From the NCBI GenBank assembly GCA_038239195.1, contig JBBSEZ010000530.1:1-6256 (forward strand): a stretch of 6,256 bases of DNA, written 5' to 3'. A program made the position numbers and the translations under genes. Position 1 is the first letter of the stretch; each line of letters opens with the position of its first letter. The DNA is from JBBSEZ01 sp038239195 (lineage in GTDB: Bacteria; Planctomycetota; Planctomycetia; Gemmatales; Gemmataceae). A model generated the notes under the pieces. It ran no database searches, had not been told where the DNA came from, and saw only the letters and a list, made by a program, of their open reading frames with translations. This document shows positions 1 through 6,147 of the stretch, in pieces.

Positions 1-1
1 C

Positions 2-52
2 CCCCCCCCACCCCGCGCCCCACCCTACGTGCTGTCGCACCCGCCGCTGTAG
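2..52 (+). other. Possible C-terminal tail of an upstream plus-strand gene
   Basis: One plus-strand frame is open from the window edge to a TAG at 50-52. It would encode a proline-rich tail ending in Ser-His-Pro-Pro-Leu. The stop lies 18 nt before the Pap start codon, a spacing that would suit an operon. The stretch is only 16 codons long and begins in a C-homopolymer-like run, where an open frame is easily random. No family can be recognised, so this is a possibility rather than a gene call. Confidence 0.2.
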
Positions 53-58
53 CGAAGC

Positions 59-63
59 AGGAG
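59..63 (+). promoter_or_regulatory. Ribosome binding site of pap
   Basis: AGGAG lies 7 nt upstream of the ATG at 71. This near-consensus Shine-Dalgarno core at good spacing supports that start. The protein's N-terminus also begins where Pap homologues usually begin. Confidence 0.7.
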
Positions 64-70
64 ATCGCGC

Positions 71-1552
71 ATGTTCGAGAGCGCCGAAGTCGGCAACACC
101 CTCGACAAGCTCACCTACCGGGAAGAATCGGCGAAAGTGCGCGCGGCGCTGATTCAGGCCCAGCGCGAGCTGGCCGGCGCGCCGTTCTCGGTCGTCGTTT
201 CGGTGTCGGGCCTGGAGGGGGCGGGCAAGTCGGAGGTGGTGAATCTGCTGCTGGCCTGGATGGACGCGCGCGGCATCGAGACGCACGCCCTGGACCGGCC
301 CACCGACGAGGAGCGCCAGCGCCCGGCCACGTGGCGGTTCTGGCGCCGGCTCCCGCCGCAGGGCCGCACGGCCATCTTCTTCGGCTCGTGGGACGCCGGC
401 GCCATCTACAACTGCGTGAGGGGCAAATTGTCGCGCCCCGAGCTCGACCACGCCCTCGATCGGATCGTCCAGTTCGAGCGCATGTTGAACGAAGAGAACA
501 CGCTGCTGGTCAAGTTCTGGCTGCACCTGTCGCAGCGGGCCCAGAAGAAGCGGCTGCGCAAGCTCCAGGCCGACCCGCGGCAGAAGTGGCGCGTGACGAA
601 GCGCGACCGAAAGATGCTGGAAAAGTACGACGAGGTGCGCGGCGTCAGCGAGCACCTCGTCCACCGCACCAGCACGGCCGAGGCGCCGTGGATCATCGTC
701 GAGGCGGCCGACCGCCGCTACCGCAATCTGACCGTGGCGAAGGCCCTCCTGGCGGCGCTGCGCGAGCGCCTCGACGTGGCGAAGAGCGCGCCCCCGCGCC
801 CGAGGCCCGAGCCGATCCACCTCCAGCCGGCCCCGCGGAACGTGCTCAACCAACTCGACCTGACGCTGGCGCTGACCGAGAAGGAATACGACAAGCGGCT
901 CGCCGAGGGCCAGGCCGACCTCGCCGTATTGGCGCGCCGGCTGCACGAGGCGCAGCGCTCGCTCATCCTCGTCTTCGAGGGCCCCGACGCCGCCGGCAAG
1001 GGCGGGGCCATTCGCCGGCTGACGGAGGCGATCGACGCGCGCGACTACCGCGTGATCGCCATCGCCGCCCCCACCGACGAGGAGCGGGCCCATCCGTACC
1101 TGTGGCGCTTCTGGCGCCACCTGCCCGGGCTGGGGCGCGTCACGATCTACGACCGCTCGTGGTACGGGAGGGTGCTGGTGGAGCGCGTCGAGGGCTTCGC
1201 CCTGGAGGCGGAGTGGCAGCGCGCCTACGGCGAGATCGACGCCTTCGAGGAGCAGTTGACCGAGTTCGGGACCATCGTGTTGAAGTTCTGGCTGGCGGTC
1301 TCGCCCGAGGAGCAGCTGCGCCGCTTCCAGGAGCGCGAGGAGACGCCCTACAAGCAGTACAAGATCACGCCCGAGGACTGGCGCAACCGCGACCGCTGGG
1401 CCTCCTACGAGGCGGCGGCGTGCGACACCATCGAGCGGACCAGCACCGAAGCGGCCCCGTGGGCGCTGGTCGAGGCCGACAACAAGGAGTGGGCGCGCGT
1501 CAAGGTGATCGAGACGATCAACCGGCGCTTGCGCGAGGCCCTGGGGAAGTGA
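71..1552 (+). CDS. pap: Polyphosphate:AMP phosphotransferase (two-domain class II PPK2)
   Basis: This 493-residue cytoplasmic enzyme should transfer a phosphate from polyphosphate to AMP, giving ADP. Its length is typical of class II (fused) PPK2 proteins. Two PPK2 domains lie in tandem, at about residues 8-235 and 260-490, joined by a proline-rich linker at about 240-257. The C-terminal domain has the intact catalytic set: Walker A G304-P-D306-A-A-G-K310, the PTDEER to WRFWR segment at 334-349, Walker B with D361-R362-S-W-Y365, a basic lid at about 418-441, and the RTSTE to APW segment at 456-464. The N-terminal domain keeps a P-loop (G47 to K53-S54) and WRFWR (88-92). It lacks the Walker B Asp-Arg, having F104-G105 instead, so it is probably structural or regulatory, as is usual in this subfamily. 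The start is supported by AGGAG 7 nt upstream. The gene converges on the DUF1501 gene and has no clear partner here. Family assignment is secure; AMP specificity is inferred from the architecture. Confidence 0.93.
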   Translation: MFESAEVGNTLDKLTYREESAKVRAALIQAQRELAGAPFSVVVSVSGLEGAGKSEVVNLLLAWMDARGIETHALDRPTDEERQRPATWRFWRRLPPQGRTAIFFGSWDAGAIYNCVRGKLSRPELDHALDRIVQFERMLNEENTLLVKFWLHLSQRAQKKRLRKLQADPRQKWRVTKRDRKMLEKYDEVRGVSEHLVHRTSTAEAPWIIVEAADRRYRNLTVAKALLAALRERLDVAKSAPPRPRPEPIHLQPAPRNVLNQLDLTLALTEKEYDKRLAEGQADLAVLARRLHEAQRSLILVFEGPDAAGKGGAIRRLTEAIDARDYRVIAIAAPTDEERAHPYLWRFWRHLPGLGRVTIYDRSWYGRVLVERVEGFALEAEWQRAYGEIDAFEEQLTEFGTIVLKFWLAVSPEEQLRRFQEREETPYKQYKITPEDWRNRDRWASYEAAACDTIERTSTEAAPWALVEADNKEWARVKVIETINRRLREALGK

Positions 1553-1570
1553 AGAGGAAGAAGAATTAGC

Positions 1571-1590
1571 CACAGATGAACACAGATGGA
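1571..1590. repeat. Two 10-nt units in the left arm
   Basis: CACAGATGAA (1571-1580) is followed directly by CACAGATGGA (1581-1590), which differs at one base. The same unit appears in reverse complement in the right arm. Confidence 0.75.
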
Positions 1591-1656
1591 AGAAAGGAAG
1601 AGCGAGGTTCGAGAAGCCCTCTCCTCTGCCCTCTTCTGTCTTATCTGTCTGTTGTC

Positions 1657-1685
1657 TTATCCGTGTTCATCTGTGTTCATCTGTG
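1657..1685. repeat. Three 9-10-nt units in the right arm
   Basis: TTCATCTGTG occurs twice in tandem (1666-1675 and 1676-1685). It is preceded by the degenerate unit TTATCCGTG (1657-1665). The octamer GTCTTATC also occurs at 1638-1645 and 1654-1661. The right side thus has one more unit than the left, suggesting unit gain or decay. Confidence 0.75.
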
Positions 1686-1699
1686 GCTAATTCCTCTTC

Positions 1700-3166
1700 T
1701 TACGCGATGACCTGCCGGATCGGCTCGGCCCCCTCGACGCCGACGAGCTTCTGGTCGAGCCCGCCGTAGAAGTACGACAGCCGATTCGGCCCCAGCCCGA
1801 GCTGCTGCAGGATCGTCGCGTGGAGGTTCTTGACGTGGAAGCGGTCCCTCACCGCGTTGCTGCCCAGCTCGTCGGTTTCGCCCACGCTCGTTCCGCCCTT
1901 GATGCCGCCGCCGGCCATCCACATCGTGAAGCCGTAGGCGTTGTGGTCGCGGCCGGTGCCCTTGGCGTATTCCGCCGTCGGCTGGCGGCCGAACTCCCCG
2001 CCCCAGACCACGAGCGTGCTATCGAGCAGGCCGCGCTGCTTGAGGTCCTTCAGCAGGCCCGCGACCGGCTTGTCGGTGTTGCCGGCGTGCAGCGCGTGGT
2101 TGCGCACGATGTCCGAGTGGGCGTCCCAGTTGGAATCGTCGTGCGCCCCGCCCGAGTAGACCTGCACGAAGCGCACCCCGCGCTCCACCAGCCGGCGGGC
2201 CAGCAGACACTTGCGCCCGAAGTCGGCGGTGCGCGGCTGGTCGATGCCGTAGAGCGCTTTCGTCGGCAGCGTTTCCTTGGAGAAATCGACCGCCTCGGGG
2301 GCGTGCTGCTGCATCTTGTAGGCCAGTTCGTAACTGGCGACGCGGGCGGCCAGCTCGCTGTTGTCGGCCCGGCTGGCGCCGTGCTCCTCGTTCTTCTCGC
2401 GCAGGCGGTCGAGGAGTTGGCGCTGGGCGGCGCCGGACAGGCCGGCGGGCCGGTCGAGGTTGTGGATCGGCACCCCGGCGGCGCGGATCACCGTGCCCTG
2501 ATAGACGGCGGGCATGTAACCGCTCGACCAGTTCTTGGGCCCGCTGATCGGCCCGCCGGTCTTGTCGAGCATGACCACGAAGCCCGGCAGGTTCTCGTTG
2601 ACGCTGCCCAGGCCGTAGTTGACCCACGAGCCCAGGGCCGGGTGCCCCGAGAGGATGCGCCCCGAGTTCATCATCAGCATGGCCGAGCCGTGGATCGGCG
2701 ACTCGGCGTACATCGAGTGGAGGAAAGCAATGTCATCGACGCAGGTGGCGACGTTGGGGAAAAGGTCGGACACCCATTTGCCGCATCGGCCGTACTGCTT
2801 GAACTTCCAGCGCGGCTCGACGATGCGGCCCTGGTTGCGGTGCCCGCCCCGGCCGAACGTCTTGACCGCGATGGTCTTGTTGTCCATGCCGACCATCTTC
2901 GGCTTGTAGTCGAAGGTGTCGATGTGGCTCGGCCCGCCGTACATGAACAGGAAGATGACGCTCTTCGCCTTGGCGGCGAAGTGGGGCGGTTTCGGCGCCA
3001 GCGGGTTGGCGAACGCTCCAGGGGCAGCGCCGGCCTTGTTGTCGAAGAAGCCGTCGGCGGAGAGCAGGCCGGTCAGGGCGACGCCCGCGAAGCCGCCGCC
3101 GGCCTCCCAGAGGAACTCGCGGCGCGTCCGGCCACAGAACTGCCGGGAGGGAGGATCATTCAGCAT
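1700..3166 (-). CDS. Tat-exported DUF1501 family protein
   Basis: This 488-residue protein belongs to DUF1501, a family generally grouped with the alkaline phosphatase/sulfatase superfamily. Its substrate is unknown. A twin-arginine signal is visible: T14-R15-R16-E-F-L19, then a hydrophobic stretch at about 24-36 and an Ala-rich segment at about 45-53, so a folded protein is probably exported. Family hallmarks follow in order: FLFMYGGPSHIDTFD at 72-86, NSGR at 167-170, a LGSWVNYGLG motif at 178-187, DSNWDAHSD at 344-352, WGGEFGR at 388-394, GRDHN at 405-409, and HATILQQLG at 449-457. The Asp, Glu and His residues D83, D86, E391, D407, H408 and H449 are plausible metal ligands, although their roles are inferred. 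The C-terminus looks complete. The start is supported by GAGG 5 nt upstream (3172-3175) and by the placement of the Tat motif. The gene lies 71 nt downstream of the cytochrome/PA14 gene, a common planctomycete pairing, and is probably co-transcribed with it. Confidence 0.92.
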   Translation of the reverse strand: MLNDPPSRQFCGRTRREFLWEAGGGFAGVALTGLLSADGFFDNKAGAAPGAFANPLAPKPPHFAAKAKSVIFLFMYGGPSHIDTFDYKPKMVGMDNKTIAVKTFGRGGHRNQGRIVEPRWKFKQYGRCGKWVSDLFPNVATCVDDIAFLHSMYAESPIHGSAMLMMNSGRILSGHPALGSWVNYGLGSVNENLPGFVVMLDKTGGPISGPKNWSSGYMPAVYQGTVIRAAGVPIHNLDRPAGLSGAAQRQLLDRLREKNEEHGASRADNSELAARVASYELAYKMQQHAPEAVDFSKETLPTKALYGIDQPRTADFGRKCLLARRLVERGVRFVQVYSGGAHDDSNWDAHSDIVRNHALHAGNTDKPVAGLLKDLKQRGLLDSTLVVWGGEFGRQPTAEYAKGTGRDHNAYGFTMWMAGGGIKGGTSVGETDELGSNAVRDRFHVKNLHATILQQLGLGPNRLSYFYGGLDQKLVGVEGAEPIRQVIA

Positions 3167-3203
3167 CGAAACCTCGTTCGTTCAGGTCGGGCCGCCTCGT
3201 TTA

Positions 3204-3227
3204 GCGACGCTTCGCAGAAGCGTTCGC
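3204..3227 (-). other. Intercistronic stem-loop
   Basis: ACGCTTC (3207-3213) and GAAGCGT (3217-3223) form a perfect 7-bp stem with a 3-nt loop. Allowing one bulged base at 3224, three more G-C pairs extend it (GCG at 3204-3206 with CGC at 3225-3227). It sits in the 71-nt gap after the cytochrome/PA14 gene stop and before the DUF1501 start. No U-tract follows in the direction of transcription, so a full terminator is unlikely. It could stabilise the upstream message or set the ratio of the two products. Confidence 0.5.
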
Positions 3228-3237
3228 CGACGGCAAA

Positions 3238-6147
3238 TCAATCCAGGTAGATGAACTCGTTCGCGTTGAGGGCCAGCAGGCAGTAGAGCCGTAGGGCCTC
3301 GCCCGCCTCGAGCTTGCCCTTTCCCTGAAGGTCGCGCACGAAGGCGACGTCTTTTTTCACCTCGCCGTCGCGCGGCGCACGGCCGGTGGTCAGGCGGATG
3401 GCCCGGCGCACTTGCGCCGGGAGGTCGGCCGGCGCCTCGCGCTCCAGCCGGCGGGCGAAGAGGCCGGCCTGCTCGTGGGTGAACGCGCCGTTGAGCATGC
3501 CCAGGGCCTGCGTCGGCACGGTCGTCGTATAGCGCACGGGGCAGCTCGAGTCGGTATCGGCCTGGTCGTGGTGCGCCAGGATCGGCACGAGGAGCGAGCG
3601 CTTGACGTGGACGTAGACGCTGCGGCGCGATGCCTCGTCGGGGGGCGAGGGGAACCAGCCCTCGCCGGGCCGCGACTGCCCCGCCAGCACTTCTTTGGGG
3701 ATGGCTGGGTAGGTGCTCGGCCCGCTCATCTGGCGGTTGAGGCCCCCGCTGACGGCGAGGATCGAATCGCGCACCTCCTCGGCCGTCAGGCGGCGCATGT
3801 TGAAGCGCGAGAAAAGGTGGTTGGCCGGGTCGAGGCGCAGGGCCTCGGGGCTCGGCCGCGCCCCCATTCGGTAGGCGCTGGAGGTCATCAGCAGCCGGTG
3901 CATGCGCTTGATCGTCCAGCCGCCGGCGACGAGGTCGCGGGCCAGGAAGTCGAGAAGTTCGGGGTGCGTGGGGCCCTCGCCGAGCTTGCCGAAGTCGTTG
4001 GGCGAGGGCACGAGGCCCCGGCCGAAGTGGTACTGCCAGAGCCGGTTGGCGAACACGCGCGCCGGCACCGGGCTCCTGGAGCCTGTCAGCCACTCCGCCA
4101 GGGCGCGGCGGGTGGGGGCGCTGGCCGGCGCCTTCCCCGGCTGGAGCACCTCGGGAAGGCCGGCCTCGACGCGCTCGCCCTGCGCCCGCGGGTTGCCGCG
4201 GATCAGGACGTGCGTCGGGCCGGGCCCGTCCACCTCGACGCAGAGGACGCGCTGGCCCGGCGCGGCGAGCTTCTGCTTGCGGCTCACGTCGAGCTGGCGG
4301 ACGAGCCGGAAGTAGTGTTTGGCGTCGGCCTTGCCCAGCACGTCGGCCGCGTGGCGGCGCATCAGAGCGGCGAAATCGGCCCGGTCGCGCTCGCCCTCCT
4401 CGGTCAGGGGCCGGCGCGCCACGCCGGGGCCAGACCAGGCCAGGCGCAGGCGCGGCCTGGCGGTGGTGTTGAAGTAGTCCAGCCGGATCGGCAACAGCCC
4501 GCCGCGCAGCTCGACCTTGCCCTCGGCGACCTGGCGCCCGACGCCGGGCCGGTCGATGACTTTCTTGCCATCGATGCGCAAGCGCGCGCCGTCGGTGCTT
4601 TCGAGGAAGAAGGTGTAGGTGCCGGGCCCCGGCACCTTGAGCTTGCCCTCGAACACCAGGCCGATCGCCTCGGGGCGCGAGGCCGGGGCCAGCGTGAAGA
4701 AGTTGCGTGCGATGGGCCCGGCCGCCTCGTGTTTGAGCCCGTCGAAGTCGGGCAGCGCCTTCCAGGTGTCGCGGTAGAAGCGGTAGGCAACGCCTTCGAG
4801 GTCGGAAGGCCCGGCCACCCGGATGCCCTTCTTCGATGCCAGGGCGGCGAAACGCTGCTCGAACTGGTAGGCCTGCCGATAGAGGGCCGCCTCGCGCTCC
4901 TGCTTCTGGCGGAGCAGTTTCTGGTGCGCCTCGTGCTGCGCCGGGGCCGGGAGCAGGCGCGCGCTGCCGGGGCCCGAGTCGGTGCGGACGTTCTGGAAGA
5001 AGGCGAGGAGGCGATAGTAGTCGCGCTGCGGGATGGGGTCTTTCTTGTGGTCGTGGCAGCGGGCACAGCCGACGGTCATGCCGAGCAGGGCCTGCGCGGT
5101 CGTCGAGACCACGCCGTCGAGCCCCTCGTAGCGGGCCAGCAGCCGATCAGCCGGCTCGTCGTCCCAGATGCCCAGGCGGTAGTAGCCGGTGGCGATCAAC
5201 GTCTCCGGCGTGACGACGTCGAGCAGGTCGCCGGCGAGTTGCTCGCGGACGAACTGGTCGTAAGGCTTGTCGTCGTTGAACGACTTGATGACGTAATCGC
5301 GGTAGCGCCAGGCGAACGGCTTGGCCGAGTCGCGCTCGTAGCCGTTGGTCTCGGCGTAGCGCACGACGTCGAGCCAGTGCCGGCCCCACTTCTCGCCGTA
5401 GTGCGGGCTGGCGAGCAACTGGTCGATCAACCGCTCGTAGGCCGTCGGGGAGGGGTCGCTGACGAAGGCCTGAACCTCCTCGGGCGTGGGCGGGAGCCCC
5501 AGAAGGTCGTAGTAAACGCGGCGCACGAGGGCGACGCGGTCGGCGGGCGGCGCGGGAGAGAGGCCCTTTTCTTCGAGCTTCGCCAGCAGGAAGTTGTCGA
5601 GGGGATTGCGCAGCCAGCTTTTGTCCTTGACGGCAGGGACGCCCGAGGAGAGCGGGCCATAGGCCCAGGAGGCGCGATCGGCGTCGGTGACCTGCATGCC
5701 CTTGGGGGCGGGGCCAACGGGCTCGAGCTCGCCCCCCGGCCAGGGCGCCCCCGCCTTGACCCAGCGCGTGAGAAGGGCGATCTCGCCGGCGGGCAGCTTG
5801 CCGCTCGGCGGCATCTCGAGCCCTTCGCCGTAGTTGATGGCGTGGAGGAACCGGCTGGATTCGGGGCGCTCGACCGAGATGGCGGGGCCGAGGTCGCCGC
5901 CCTTGAGCAGGCCGGCGCGGCTGAGGAGCGACAGCCCGCCGCGCGTCTTGTGGCGGCCCTTGCCGGCGCCGTGGCACTTGACGCACCGCGCCTGGAGGAT
6001 CGGCAGGACCTCTCTCTTGAAGTCGGGGCCGTCGGAGGCCGCCTTCTTGGGCGCCTCGGCCAGCGAGCCGGACGAGCGGACCAGGGGCCAGAGCGCGGCC
6101 ATGCCGCAGAGGCCGAGGGCGAGCAGGCGGATCGAGCGGGTAGTCAT
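3238..6147 (-). CDS. Planctomycete cytochrome c (PSCyt1)/DUF1549/PA14/DUF1553 protein
   Basis: This 969-residue exported multidomain protein belongs to a family enlarged in planctomycetes; its activity is unresolved. A Sec-type signal spans about residues 1-30 (R4 and R7, hydrophobic 8-23, likely cleavage near A30 or A32). PSCyt1 covers about 42-137, with the haem c motif C55-V-K-C58-H59 and a likely distal ligand M112 in the EMPPS motif. DUF1549 covers about 176-388, with a second CxxCH at C361-A-R-C364-H365, usual for this domain. A charged, probably helical segment spans about 402-440. A PA14 domain spans about 450-577, containing STDGARLRIDGKKVID at 517-532, and may bind carbohydrate. DUF1553 covers about 678-935, with ANRLWQYHFGRGLVPSPNDFG at 700-720. 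The C-terminus (LNANEFIYLD) ends as family members do. The start has AGGAG 5 nt upstream. The gene is probably the first of a two-gene operon with DUF1501. Covalent haem attachment would require a cytochrome c maturation system, not seen in this window. Confidence 0.93.
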   Translation of the reverse strand: MTTRSIRLLALGLCGMAALWPLVRSSGSLAEAPKKAASDGPDFKREVLPILQARCVKCHGAGKGRHKTRGGLSLLSRAGLLKGGDLGPAISVERPESSRFLHAINYGEGLEMPPSGKLPAGEIALLTRWVKAGAPWPGGELEPVGPAPKGMQVTDADRASWAYGPLSSGVPAVKDKSWLRNPLDNFLLAKLEEKGLSPAPPADRVALVRRVYYDLLGLPPTPEEVQAFVSDPSPTAYERLIDQLLASPHYGEKWGRHWLDVVRYAETNGYERDSAKPFAWRYRDYVIKSFNDDKPYDQFVREQLAGDLLDVVTPETLIATGYYRLGIWDDEPADRLLARYEGLDGVVSTTAQALLGMTVGCARCHDHKKDPIPQRDYYRLLAFFQNVRTDSGPGSARLLPAPAQHEAHQKLLRQKQEREAALYRQAYQFEQRFAALASKKGIRVAGPSDLEGVAYRFYRDTWKALPDFDGLKHEAAGPIARNFFTLAPASRPEAIGLVFEGKLKVPGPGTYTFFLESTDGARLRIDGKKVIDRPGVGRQVAEGKVELRGGLLPIRLDYFNTTARPRLRLAWSGPGVARRPLTEEGERDRADFAALMRRHAADVLGKADAKHYFRLVRQLDVSRKQKLAAPGQRVLCVEVDGPGPTHVLIRGNPRAQGERVEAGLPEVLQPGKAPASAPTRRALAEWLTGSRSPVPARVFANRLWQYHFGRGLVPSPNDFGKLGEGPTHPELLDFLARDLVAGGWTIKRMHRLLMTSSAYRMGARPSPEALRLDPANHLFSRFNMRRLTAEEVRDSILAVSGGLNRQMSGPSTYPAIPKEVLAGQSRPGEGWFPSPPDEASRRSVYVHVKRSLLVPILAHHDQADTDSSCPVRYTTTVPTQALGMLNGAFTHEQAGLFARRLEREAPADLPAQVRRAIRLTTGRAPRDGEVKKDVAFVRDLQGKGKLEAGEALRLYCLLALNANEFIYLD

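Larger units (their letters stand above)
1563..1693. repeat. Intergenic inverted repeat with perfect 26-bp arms
   Basis: The left arm (1563-1588) is the exact reverse complement of the right arm (1668-1693) over 26 bp, with a 79-nt spacer. The arms start 11 nt after the pap stop and end 7 nt before the DUF1501 stop, so the element nearly fills the gap between these convergent genes. The arms contain the core TTAGCCACAGATGAACACAG. The spacer is asymmetric: mostly purine from 1589 to 1616 and mostly pyrimidine from 1617 to 1662, so the stem could continue imperfectly inward. The element is poorer in GC than the flanking genes. I recall similar CACAGATGAA-type intergenic repeats in several bacterial genomes but cannot verify this here. 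It could be two copies of a dispersed repeat in head-to-head orientation, in the manner of REP doublets. Confidence 0.9.
1563..1693. terminator. Possible bidirectional transcription terminator
   Basis: The palindrome lies immediately after the stop codons of two convergent genes, so either transcript would carry a 26-bp stem. This placement suits a terminator or a 3'-end stabiliser for both genes. Against a classical intrinsic terminator, the loop is long and no clean U-tract follows the stem on either strand. The structure is seen directly; the function is inferred. Confidence 0.35.

Noticed and set aside
331..1569. Plus-strand 412-codon open frame overlapping pap in another frame
   Set aside because: Its product is Arg/Ala/Gly/Pro-rich with no recognisable motif, while pap explains the region fully.
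1571..1685. CRISPR array
   Set aside because: The repeats are only 10 nt long, directly adjacent with no spacers, and no cas genes are present.
1563..1693. MITE or small insertion sequence
   Set aside because: The arms are inverted and could be terminal repeats, but no direct target-site duplication flanks them and no transposase is present. A dispersed repeat doublet fits better, although an old MITE is not excluded.
3204..3227. Rho-independent terminator separating the two minus-strand genes
   Set aside because: The stem is good, but the bases that follow on the minus strand are TAAACGAGG rather than a T-run. Recorded as an intercistronic stem-loop instead.
1820..3250. Long plus-strand open frame (476 codons) antisense to the DUF1501 gene
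   Set aside because: It is a mirror of a well-conserved minus-strand gene in GC-rich DNA, its translation is low-complexity Val/Ala/Gly/Arg-rich, and it matches no family. The DUF1501 frame contains all family motifs.
3182..4093. Minus-strand 303-codon open frame overlapping the 3' part of the cytochrome/PA14 gene
   Set aside because: Its translation is Arg/Pro/Ala-rich shadow sequence. DUF1553 motifs are continuous in the main frame, so there is no frameshift.
6100..6115. Lipoprotein signal at C14 of the cytochrome/PA14 protein
   Set aside because: The residue before C14 is Leu, not the Gly, Ala or Ser expected in a lipobox, and the cysteine falls in the middle of the hydrophobic stretch. 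A standard signal peptide is more likely.
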